Part shown: piece after piece, positions 29,652 through 41,826 of the stretch
Position numbering within the stretch: position 1 is the first letter of the stretch
Layout: each line of letters starts with the position of its first letter
Program-made: the position numbers and the translations under genes
Notes under the pieces: generated by a model
Seen by the model: the letters and a program-made list of their open reading frames with translations, nothing else
Told to the model about the DNA's origin: nothing
The model's database searches: none
Assembly: GCA_916610825.1 (NCBI GenBank)
Contig: OU744449.1
Coordinates: forward strand, 16,209,354 to 16,273,353
Source: Haliclystus octoradiatus
Taxonomy: Eukaryota; Cnidaria; Staurozoa; Stauromedusae; Haliclystidae
Direction: 5' to 3'
Length of the DNA stretch: 64,000 nt

Positions 29652-32600
29652 TCATTTTGAATTCGCAATGAAATTAGGCATTGTTTTTGGCCTTTCTGAT
29701 TTCCCAAGGGAATGAGGCATTGTTTTTGGTCTTTTTGTATTCTCAAGGGAATTAGGCATTGTTTTTGGTCTTTTTGTATTCCCAAGGGAACTAGGCATTG
29801 TTTTTGGTCTTTCTGAATTCGCAAGGGAATTAGGCATTGTTTTTGGTCTTTTTGTATTCCCAAGGGAATTAGGCATTGTTTTTTTAATATTTTGACTTCC
29901 CAAGTGAATTAGGCATTGATATTGAAATTTCGGATCCCCAAGGGAATTAGGCATCTTTGTTTTTTGAAATTTTGAATTTGCAAGGAAATTACGCATTGTT
30001 TTATAAAATTTTGAATTCCAAAGGGAATTAGGTATTTTTTGGCCTTTCTGATTTCCCAAGGGAATTAGGCATTGTTTTTGGTCTTTTTGATTTCCCAAGG
30101 GAATTAGGCATTGGTTTTGGCCTTTTTGAATTCCCAAGGGAATTAGGCATTGTTTTTGGTCATTTTGAATTCCAAAGGGAATTAGGCATTGTTTTTGGTC
30201 ATTTTGTATTTCCAAGGGAATTAGGCAGTGTTTTTGGTGTTTTTGAATTCTCAAGGGAATTAGGCATTGTTTTTGGCCTTTTTGAATTGCCAAGGAATTT
30301 AGGCATTGTTTTTGGTCTTTTTGTACTCCCAAGGGAATTAGGCATTGTTTTGTTCTTTTTGAATTCCGAAGGGAATTAGGCATTGTTTTTTGAAATTTTG
30401 AATTCCCAAGGGATTTAGGCATTGTTTTTGTTCATTTTGAATTCCCTAGGGAATAAGGCATTGTTTTGTAAAATTTTGAATTCGCAAGGGAATTAGGCAT
30501 TGTTTTTGGCCTTTTTGAATTCCCAAGGGAATTAGGCATTGTTTTTGGTCATTTTGAATTCCAAAGGGAATTAGGCATTTTTTTGGTCTTTTTGTACTCC
30601 CAAGGGATTTAGGCATTGTTTTTTTAATTATTAATTCCCAAGGGAATTAGGCATTGTTTTGTAAAATATTGGATTCCGAAGGGAATTATGCAATGTTTTT
30701 GGTCTTTTTGAATTCCCAAGGGATATAGGCATTGTTTTTTGAAATTTGAATTCTCAAGGGAATTAGACATTGTTTTTTAATATTTTGACTTCCCAAGTGA
30801 ATTAGGCATTGATATTGAAATTTCGGATCCCCAAGGGAATTAGGCATCTTTGTTTTTTGAAATTTTGAATTCGCAAGGGATTTAGGCATTGTTTTTGGTC
30901 ATTTTGATTTCGCAAGGAAATTACGCATTGTTTTATAAAATTTTGAATTCCAAAGGGAATTAGGTATTTTTTGGCCTTTCTAATTTCCCAAGGGAATTAG
31001 GCATTGTTTTTGGTCTTTTTGAATTCCCAAGGGAATTAGGCATTGGTTTTGGCCTTTTTGAATTCCCAAGGGAATTAGGCATTGTTTTTGGTCATTTTGA
31101 ATTCCAAAGGGAATTAGGCATTGTTTTTGGCCTTTTTGAATTGCCAAGGGAATTAGGCATTGTTTTTGGTGTTTTTGAATTCCCAAGGGAATTAGGCATT
31201 GTTTTTGGCCTTTTTGAATTGCCAAGGAAATTAGGCATTGTTTTTAGTCTTTTTGTACTCCCAAGGGAATTAGGCATTGTTTTGTTCTTTTTGAATTCCC
31301 AAGGGAATTAGGCATTGGTTTTGGCCTTTTTGAATTCCCAAGGGAATTAGGCATTGTTTTTGGTCATTTTGAATTCCAAAGGGAATTAGGCATTGTTTTT
31401 GGTCATTTTGTTTTCCCAAGGGAATTAGGCATTGTTTTTGGTCTTTTTGTATTCCCAAGGGAATTAGGCATTGTTTTTGGTCTTTTTGAATTCCCAAGGG
31501 AATTAGGCTTTGTTTTTGGCCTTTTTGAATTGCCAAGGGAATTAGGCATTGTTTTTGGTCTTTTTGTACTCCCAATGGAATTAGGCATTGTTTTGTTCTT
31601 TTTGAATTCCGAAGGGAATTAGGCATTGTTTTTTGAAATTTTGAATTCCCAAGGGATTTAGGCATTGTTTTTGGTCATTTTGAATTCCCTAGGGAATAAG
31701 GCATTGTTTTGTAAAATTTTGAATTCGCAAGGGAATTAGGCATTGTTTTTGGCCTTTTTGAATTCCCAAGGGAATTAGGCATTGTTTTTGGTCATTTTGA
31801 ATTCCAAAGGGAGTTAGGCACTTTTTTGGTCTTTTTGTACTCCCAAGGGATTTAGGCATTGTTTTTTTAATTATTAATTCCCAAGGGAATTAGGCATTGT
31901 TTTGTAAAATATTGGATTCCGAAGGGAATTATGCAATGTTTTTGTCTTTTTGAATTCCCAAGGGATATAGGCATTGTTTTTTGAAATTTGAATTCTCAAG
32001 GGAATTAGACATTGTTTTTTAAAATTATGAAATCCCAAGGGAATTAGGCGTTTTTTGGTCTTTTTGAATTCCCAAGGAAATTAGGCATTGTTTTTGATCA
32101 TTTTGAATTCCAAAGGGAATTAGGCATTGTTTTTGGCCTTTCTGAATTCCCAAGGGAATTAGGCATTGTTTTTGGTCTTTTTGTATTTCCAAGGGAATTA
32201 GGCATTATTTTTGGTCTTTTTGAATTCCCAAGGGAATTAGGCCTTTCTGAATTCCCAAGGGAATTAGGCATTGTTTTTGGTCTTTTTGTACTCCCAAGGG
32301 AATTAGGCATTGTTTTTGGTCTTTCTGTATTCCCAAGGGAATTAGGCATTGTTTTTGATCTTTCTGAATTCCCAAGGGAATTAGGCATTGTTTTTGGTCA
32401 TTTTGAATTCCAAAGGGAATTAGGCATTGTTTTTGGTCATTTTGTATTCCCAAGGGAATTAGGCATTGTTTTTGGTCTTTTTGTATTCCCAAGGGAATTA
32501 GGCATTGTTTTTGGTCTTTTTGAATTCCCAAGGGAATTAGGCATTGTTTATGGCCTTTTTGAATTGCCAAGGGAATTAGGCATTGTTTTTGGTCTTTTTG

Positions 32601-33989
32601 TACTCCCAAGGGAATTAGGCATTGTTTTGTTCTTTTTGAATTCCGAAGGGAATTAGGCATTGTTTTTTGAAATTTTGAATTCCCAAGGGATTTAGGCATT
32701 GTTTTTGGTCATTTTGAATTCCCTAGGGAATAAGGCATTGTTTTGTAAAATTTTGAATTCGCAAGGGAATTAGGCATTGTTTTTTGTCATTTTGAATTCC
32801 AAAGGGAATTAGGCATTGTTTTTGGTCTTTTTGTATTCCCAAGGGAATTAGGCATTGTTTTTGGTCTTTTTGAATTCCCAAGGGAATTAGGCCTTTCTGA
32901 ATTCCCAAGGGAATTAGGCATTGTTTTTGGTCTTTTTGTACTCCCAAGGGAATTAGGCATTGTTTTTGGTCTTTCTGTATTCCCAAGGGAATTAGGCATT
33001 AATTTTGATCTTTCTGAATTCCCAAGGGAATTGGGCATAGTTTTTGGTCTTTTTGTATTCTCAAGGGAATTAGGCATTGTTTTTGGCCTTTTTGAATTCC
33101 CAAGGGAATTAGGCATTGTTTTTGGTCTTTTGTATTCTCAAGGGAATTAGGCATTGTTTTTGGTCTTTTTGTATTCCCAAGGGAATTAGGCATTGTTTTT
33201 GATCTTTCTGAATTCCCAAGGGAATTAGGCATTGTTTTTGGTCTTTTTGTATTCAAAAGGGAATTAAGCATTGTTTCTTAATATTTTGACTTCCCAAGTG
33301 AATTAGGCATTGATATTGAAATTTCGGATCCCCAAGGGAATTAGGCATCTTTGTTTTTTGAAATTTTGAATTTGCAAGGGATTTAGGCATTGTTTTTGGT
33401 CATTTTGAATTCGCAAGGAAATTAAGCATTGTTTTATAAAATTTTGAATTCCAAAGGGAATTAGGTATTTTTTGGCCTTTCTGATTTCCCAAGGGAATTA
33501 GGCATTGTTTTTGGTCTTTTTGTATTCCCAAGGGAATTAGGGATCTTTGTTTTTTGAAATTTTGAATTCGCAAGGGATTTAGGCATTGTTTTTGGTCATT
33601 TTGAATTCCCAAGGGAATTAGGCATTGTTTTTGGTCTTTTTGAATTCCCAAGGGAATTAGGCATTGTTTTTGGCCTTTCTGATTTCCCAAGGGAATTAGG
33701 CATTGTTTTTGGTCTTTTTGTATTCCCAAGGGAATTAGGCATTGTTTTTGGTCTTTTTGTATTCCCAAGGAAACTAGGCATTGTTTTTGGTCTTTCTGAA
33801 TTCGCAAGGGAATTAGGCATTGTTTTTGGTCTTTTTGTATTCCCAAGGGAATTAGGCATTGTTTTTTTTAATATTTTGACTTCCCAAGTGAATTAGGCAT
33901 TGATATTGAAATTTCGGATCCCCAAGGGAATTAGGCATCTTTGTTTTTTGAAATTTTGAACTCGCAAGGGATTTAGGCATTGTTTTTGG
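29652..33989. repeat. Higher-order repeat unit Y, 4338-bp copy
   Basis: Same variant order as the preceding copy but 117 bp (three monomers) shorter, the missing units lying near 31.1 kb. Spot comparisons elsewhere are near-identical. Confidence 0.8.
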
Positions 33990-36690
33990 TCATTTTGAAT
34001 TCGCAATGAAATTAGGCATTGTTTTTGGCCTTTCTGATTTCCCAAGGGAATGAGGCATTGTTTTTGGTCTTTTTGTATTCTCAAGGGAATTAGGCATTGT
34101 TTTTGGTCTTTTTGTATTCCCAAGGGAACTAGGCATTGTTTTTGGTCTTTCTGAATTCGCAAGGGAATTAGGCATTGTTTTTGGTCTTTTTGTATTCCCA
34201 AGGGAATTAGGCATTGTTTTTTTAATATTTTGACTTCCCAAGTGAATTAGGCATTGATATTGAAATTTCGGATCCCCAAGGGAATTAGGCATCTTTGTTT
34301 TTTGAAATTTTGAATTTGCAAGGAAATTACGCATTGTTTTATAAAATTTTGAATTCCAAAGGGAATTAGGTATTTTTTGGCCTTTCTGATTTCCCAAGGG
34401 AATTAGGCATTGTTTTTGGTCTTTTTGATTTCCCAAGGGAATTAGGCATTGGTTTTGGCCTTTTTGAATTCCCAAGGGAATTAGGCATTGTTTTTGGTCA
34501 TTTTGAATTCCAAAGGGAATTAGGCATTGTTTTTGGTCATTTTGTATTTCCAAGGGAATTAGGCAGTGTTTTTGGTGTTTTTGAATTCTCAAGGGAATTA
34601 GGCATTGTTTTTGGCCTTTTTGAATTGCCAAGGAATTTAGGCATTGTTTTTGGTCTTTTTGTACTCCCAAGGGAATTAGGCATTGTTTTGTTCTTTTTGA
34701 ATTCCGAAGGGAATTAGGCATTGTTTTTTGAAATTTTGAATTCCCAAGGGATTTAGGCATTGTTTTTGGTCATTTTGAATTCCCTAGGGAATAAGGCATT
34801 GTTTTGTAAAATTTTGAATTCGCAAGGGAATTAGGCATTGTTTTTGGCCTTTTTGAATTCCCAAGGGAATTAGGCATTGTTTTTGGTCATTTTGAATTCC
34901 AAAGGGAATTAGGCATTTTTTTGGTCTTTTTGTACTCCCAAGGGATTTAGGCATTGTTTTTTTAATTATTAATTCCCAAGGGAATTAGGCATTGTTTTGT
35001 AAAATATTGGATTCCGAAGGGAATTATGCAATGTTTTTGGTCTTTTTGAATTCCCAAGGGATATAGGCATTGTTTTTTGAAATTTGAATTCTCAAGGGAA
35101 TTAGACATTGTTTTTTAATATTTTGACTTCCCAAGTGAATTAGGCATTGATATTGAAATTTCGGATCCCCAAGGGAATTAGGCATCTTTGTTTTTTGAAA
35201 TTTTGAATTCGCAAGGGATTTAGGCATTGTTTTTGGTCATTTTGATTTCGCAAGGAAATTACGCATTGTTTTATAAAATTTTGAATTCCAAAGGGAATTA
35301 GGTATTTTTTGGCCTTTCTAATTTCCCAAGGGAATTAGGCATTGTTTTTGGTCTTTTTGAATTCCCAAGGGAATTAGGCATTGGTTTTGGCCTTTTTGAA
35401 TTCCCAAGGGAATTAGGCATTGTTTTTGGTCATTTTGAATTCCAAAGGGAATTAGGCATTGTTTTTGGTCATTTTGTTTTCCCAAGGGAATTAGGCTTTG
35501 TTTTTGGTCTTTTTGTATTCCCAAGGGAATTAGGCATTGTTTTTGGTCTTTTTGAATTCCCAAGGGAATTATGCATTGTTTTTGGCCTTTTTGAATTGCC
35601 AAGGGAATTAGGCATTGTTTTTGGTGTTTTTGAATTCCCAAGGGAATTAGGCATTGTTTTTGGCCTTTTTGAATTGCCAAGGAAATTAGGCATTGTTTTT
35701 GGTCTTTTTGTACTCCCAAGGGAATTAGGCATTGTTTTGTTCTTTTTGAATTCCCAAGGGAATTAGGCATTGGTTTTGGCCTTTTTGAATTCCCAAGGGA
35801 ATTAGGCATTGTTTTTGGTCATTTTGAATTCCAAAGGGAATTAGGCATTGTTTTTGGTCATTTTGTTTTCCCAAGGGAATTAGGCATTGTTTTTGGTCTT
35901 TTTGTATTCCCAAGGGAATTAGGCATTGTTTTTTTTGGTCTTTTTGAATTCCCAAGGGAATTAGGCTTTGTTTTTGGCCTTTTTGAATTGCCAAGGGAAT
36001 TAGGCATTGTTTTTGGTCTTTTTGTACTCCCAAGGGAATTAGGCATTGTTTTGTTCTTTTTGAATTCCGAAGGGAATTAGGCATTGTTTTTTGAAATTTT
36101 GAATTCCCAAGGGATTTAGGCATTGTTTTTGGTCATTTTGAATTCCCTAGGGAATAAGGCATTGTTTTGTAAAATTTTGAATTCGCAAGGGAATTAGGCA
36201 TTGTTTTTGGCCTTTTTGAATTCCCAAGGGAATTAGGCATTGTTTTTGGTCATTTTGAATTCCAAAGGGAGTTAGGCACTTTTTTGGTCTTTTTGTACTC
36301 CCAAGGGATTTAGGCATTGTTTTTTTAATTATTAATTCCCAAGGGAATTAGGCATTGTTTTGTAAAATATTGGATTCCGAAGGGAATTATGCAATGTTTT
36401 TGTCTTTTTGAATTCCCAAGGGATATAGGCATTGTTTTTTGAAATTTGAATTCTCAAGGGAATTAGACATTGTTTTTTAAAATTATGAAATCCCAAGGGA
36501 ATTAGGCGTTTTTTGGTCTTTTTGAATTCCCAAGGAAATTAGGCATTGTTTTTGATCATTTTGAATTCCAAAGGGAATTAGGCATTGTTTTTGGCCTTTC
36601 TGAATTCCCAAGGGAATTAGGCATTGTTTTTGGTCTTTTTGTATTTCCAAGGGAATTAGGCATTGTTTTTGGTCTTTTTGAATTCCCAAG
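33990..36690. repeat. Higher-order repeat unit Y, truncated third copy
   Basis: Follows the Y order (with a 3-base T-run expansion near 35,930) until about 36,690, then switches to the sequence seen at about 18,415, marking a recombination junction between Y and X domains. Confidence 0.7.
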
Positions 36691-39600
36691 GAAATTAGGC
36701 TTTGTTTTTGGTCATTTTGAATTCCAAAGGGAATTCGGCATTGTTTTTGGCCTTTCTGAATTCCCAAGGGAAATAGGCATTGTTTTTGGTCTTTTTGTAT
36801 TCCCAAGGGAATTAGGCATTGTTTTTGGTCTTTTTGTATTTCCAAGGGAATTAGGCATTGTTTTGTTCTTTTTGAATTCCGAAGGGAATTAGGCATTGTT
36901 TTTTAAAATTTTGAATTCCCAAGGGATTTAGGCATTGTTTTTGGTCATTTTGAATTCCCAAGGGAATAAGGCATTGTTTTGTAAAATTTTGAATTCGCAA
37001 GGGAATTAGGCATTGTTTTTGGCCTTTTTGAATTCCCAAGGGAATTAGGCATTGTTTTTGGTCTTTTTGAATTCCCAAGGGAATTAGGCATTGTTTTTGG
37101 CCTTTCTGATTTCCCAAGGGAATTAGGCATTGTTTTTGGTCTTTTTGTATTCCCAAGGGAATTAGGCATTGTTTTTGGTCTTTCTGAATTCGCAAGGGAA
37201 TTAGGCATTGTTTTTGGTCTTTTTGTATTCCCAAGGGAATTAGGCATTGTTTTTTTTAATATTTTGACTTCCCAAGTGAATTAGGCATTGATATTGAAAT
37301 TTCGGATCCCCAAGGGAATTAGGCATTGTTTTTGGCCTTTCTGATTTCCCAAGGGAATTAGGCATTGTTTTTGGTCATTTTGAATTCCAAAGGGAATTAG
37401 GCATTGTTTTTGGTCATTTTGTATTCCCAAGGGAATTAGGCATTGTTTTTGGTCTTTTTGTATTCCCAAGGGAATTAGGCATTGTTTTTGGTCTTTTTGA
37501 ATTCCCAAGGGAATTAGGCATTGTTTTTGGCCTTTTTGAGTTGCCAAGGGAATTAGGCATTGTTTTTGGTCTTTTTGTACGCCCAAGGGAATTAGGCATT
37601 GTTTTGTTCTTTTTGAATTCCGAAGGGAATTAGGCATTGTTTTTTGAAATTTTGAATTCCCAAGGGATTTAGGCATTGTTTTTGGTCTATTTGTACGCCC
37701 AAGGGAATTAGGCATTGTTTTGTTCTTTTTGAATTCCGAAGGGAATTAGGCATCTTTGTTTTTTGAAATTTTGAATTCGCAAGGGATTTAGGCATTATTT
37801 TTGGTCATTTTGAATTCGCAAGGAAATTACGCATTGTTTTATAAAATTTTGAATTCCAAAGGGAATTAGGTATTTTTTGGCCTTTCTGATTTCCCAAGGG
37901 AATTAGGCATTGTTTTTGGTCTTTTTGTATTCCCAAGGGAATTAGGCATCTTTGTTTTTTGAAATTTTGAATTCGCAAGGGATTTAGGCATTGTTTTTGG
38001 TCATTTTGAAATCCCAAGGGATTTAGGCATTATTTTTGGTCATTTTGAATTCGCAAGGAAATTACGCATTGTTTTATAAAATTTTGAATTCCAAAGGGAA
38101 TTAGGTATTTTTTGGCCTTTCTGATTTCCCAAGGGAATTAGGCATTGTTTTTGGTCTTTTTGTATTCCCAAGGGAATTAGGCATCTTTGTTTTTTGAAAT
38201 TTTGAATTCGCAAGGGATTTAGGCATTGTTTTTGGTCATTTTGAAATCCCAAGGGAATTAGGCATTGTTTTTGGTCTTTTTGAATTCCCAAGGGAATTAG
38301 GCATTGTTTTTGGCCTTTCTGATTTCCCAAGGGAATTAGGCATTGTTTTTGGTCATTTTGTATTCCCAAGGGAATTAGGCATTGTTTTTGGTCTTTTTGT
38401 ATTCCCAAGGGAATTAGGCATTGTTTTTGGTCTTTCTGTATTCCCAAGGGAATTAGGCATTGTTTTTGATCTTTCTGAATTCCCAAGGGAATTAGGCATT
38501 GTTTTTGGTCTTTTTGTATTCCCAAGGGAATTAGGCATTGTTTCTTAATATTTTGACTTCCCAAGTGAATTAGGCATTGATATTGAAATTTCGGATCCCC
38601 AAGGGAATTAGGCATCTTTGTTTTTTGAAATTTTGAATTCGCAAGGGATTTAGGCATTATTTTTGGTCATTTTGAATTCGCAAGGAAATTAGGCATTGTT
38701 TTATAAAATTTTGAATTCCAAAGGGAATTAGGTATTTTTTGGCCTTTCTGATTTCCCAAGGGAATTAGGCATTGTTTTTGGTCTTTTTGTATTCCCAAGG
38801 GAATTAGGCATCTTTGTTTTTTGAAATTTTGAATTCGCAAGGGATTTAGGCATTGTTTTTGGTCATTTTGAAATCCCAAGGGATTTAGGCATTATTTTTG
38901 GTCATTTTGAATTCGCAAGGAAATTACGCATTGTTTTATAAAATTTTGAATTCCAAAGGGAATTAGGTATTTTTTGGCCTTTCTGATTTCCCAAGGGAAT
39001 TAGGCATTGTTTTTGGTCTTTTTGTATTCCCAAGGGAATTAGGCATCTTTGTTTTTTGAAATTTTGAATTCGCAAGGGATTTAGGCATTGTTTTTGGTCA
39101 TTTTGAAATCCCAAGGGAATTAGGCATTGTTTTTGGTCTTTTTGAATTCCCAAGGGAATTAGGCATTGTTTTTGGCCTTTCTGATTTCCCAAGGGAATTA
39201 GGCATTGTTTTTGGTCATTTTGTATTCCCAAGGGAATTAGGCATTGTTTTTGGTCTTTTTGTATTCCCAAGGGAATTAGGCATTGTTTTTGGTCTTTTTG
39301 AATTCCGAAGGGAATTAGGCATTGTTTTTGGCCTTTTTGAATTGCCAAGGGAATTAAGCATTGTTTTTGGTCTTTTTGTACTCCCAAGGGAATTAGGCAT
39401 TGTTTTGTTCTTTTTGAATTCCGAAGGGAATTAGGCATTGTTTTTTGAAATTTTGAATTCCCAAGGGATTTAGGTATTGTTTTTGGTCATTTTGAATTCC
39501 CTAGGGAATAAGGCATTGTTTTGTAAAATTTTGAATTCCAAAGGGAATTAGGCATTGTTTTGGTCATTTTGAATTCCAAAGGGAATTAGGCATTGTTTTT

Positions 39601-41470
39601 TGAATTTTGAATTCCCAAGGGAATTAGACATTGTTTTTTGAATTTTGAATTCCCAAGGGAATTAGGCATTGTTTTTGGCCTTTTTGAATTCCCAAGGGAA
39701 TTAGGCATTGTTTTTGGTCTTTTCGAATTCCCAAGGGATATAGACATTGTTTTTTGAATTTTGAATTCCCAAGGGAATAAGGCATTGTTTTTTAAAATTA
39801 TGAATTCCCAATGGAATTAGGCATTGTTTTTGGCCTTTTTGAATTCCCAAGGGAATTAGGCATTGTTTTTGGTCATTTTGAATTCCAAAGGGAATTAGGC
39901 ATTTTTTTGGTCTTTTTGTACTCCCAAGGGATTTAGGCATTGTTTTTTTAATTATTAATTCCCAAGGGAATTAGGCATTGTTTTGTAAAATATTGGATTC
40001 CGAAGGGAATTATGCAATGTTTTTGGTCTTTTTTAATTCCCAAGGGATATAGGCATTGTTTTTTGAAATTTGAATTCTCAAGGGAATTAGACATTGCTTT
40101 TTAAAATTATGAAATCCCAAGGGAATTAGGCATTTTTTTGGTCTTTTTGAATTCCCAAGGAAATTAGGCATTGTTCTTGGTCATTTTGAATTCCAAAGGG
40201 AATTAGGCATTGTTTTTGGCCTTTCTGAATTCCCAAGGGAAATAGGCATTGTTTTTGGTCTTTTTGTATTCCCAAGGGAATTAGGCATTGTTTTTGGTCT
40301 TTTTGTATTTCCAAAGGAATTAGGCATTGTTTTTGGTCTTTTTGAATTCCCAAGGGAATTAGGCCTTTCTGAATTCCCAAGGGAATTAGGCATTGTTTTT
40401 GGTCTTTTTGTACTCCCAAGGGAATTAGGCATTGTTTTTGGTCTTTCTGTATTCCCAAGGGAATTAGGCATTAATTTTGATCTTTCTGAATTCCCAAGGG
40501 AATTAGGCATAGTTTTTGGTCTTTTTGTATTCTCAAGGGAATTAGGCATTGTTTTTGGCCTTTTTGAATTCCCAAGGGAATTAGGCATTGTTTTTGATCT
40601 TTCTGAATTCCCAAGGGAATTAGGCATTGTTTTTGGTCTTTTTGTATTCCCAAGGGAATTAGGCATTGTTTCTTAATATTTTGACTTCCCAAGTGAATTA
40701 GGCATTGTTTTTGGCCTTTTTGAATTGCCAAGGGAATTAAGCATTGTTTTTGGTCTTTTTGTACTCCCAAGGGAATTAGGCATTGTTTTGTTCTTTTTGA
40801 ATTCCGAAGGGAATTAGGCATTGTTTTTTGAAATTTTGAATTCCCAAGGGATTTAGGCATTGTTTTTGGTCATTTTGAATTCCCTAGGGAATAAGGCATT
40901 GTTTTGTAAAATTTTGAATTCCAAAGGGAATTAGGCATTGTTTTTGGTCATTTTGAATTCCAAAGGGAATTAGGCATTGTTTTTTGAATTTTGAATTCCC
41001 AAGGGAATTAGACATTGTTTTTTGAATTTTGAATTCGCAAGGGAATTAGGCATTGTTTTTGGCCTTTTTGAATTCCCAAGGGAATTAGGCATTGTTTTTG
41101 GTCTTTTCGAATTCCCAAGGGATATAGACATTGTTTTTTGAATTTTGAATTCCCAAGGGAATAAGGCATTGTTTTTTAAAATTATGAATTCCCAATGGAA
41201 TTAGGCATTGTTTTTGGCCTTTTTGAATTCCCAAGGGAATTAGGCATTGTTTTTGGTCATTTTGAATTTCAAAGGGAATTAGGCATTTTTTTGGTCTTTT
41301 TGTACTCCCAAGGGATTTAGGCATTGTTTTTTTAATTATTAATTCCCAAGGGAATTAGGCATTGTTTTGTAAAATATTGGATTCCGAAGGGAATTATGCA
41401 ATGTTTTTGGTCTTTTTGAATTCCCAAGGGATATAGGCATTGTTTTTTGAAATTTGAATTCTCAAGGGAA
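36690..41470. repeat. Satellite domain X, copy 2
   Basis: Matches 18,415-23,660 in variant order, with an internal deletion of roughly eight monomers near 36,860 and another near 41,470. It restarts at about 39,215 as the source of the next tandem copy. Confidence 0.7.
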
Positions 41471-41826
41471 TTAGGCATTGTTTTTGGCCTTTCTGAATTC
41501 CCAAGGGAAATAGGCATTGTTTTTGGTCTTTTTGTATTCCCAAGGGAAATAGGCATTGTTTTTGGTCTTTTTGTATTTCCAAGGGAATTAGGCATTGTTT
41601 TTGGTCTTTTTGAATTCCCAAGGGAATTAGGCCTTTCTGAATTCCCAAGGGAATTAGGCATTGTTTTTGGTCTTTTTGTACTCCCAAGGGAATTAGGCAT
41701 TGTTTTTGGTCTTTCTGTATTCCCAAGGGAATTAGGCATTAATTTTGATCTTTCTGAATTCCCAAGGGAATTAGGCATAGTTTTTGGTCTTTTTGTATTC
41801 TCAAGGGAATTAGGCATTGTTTTTGG

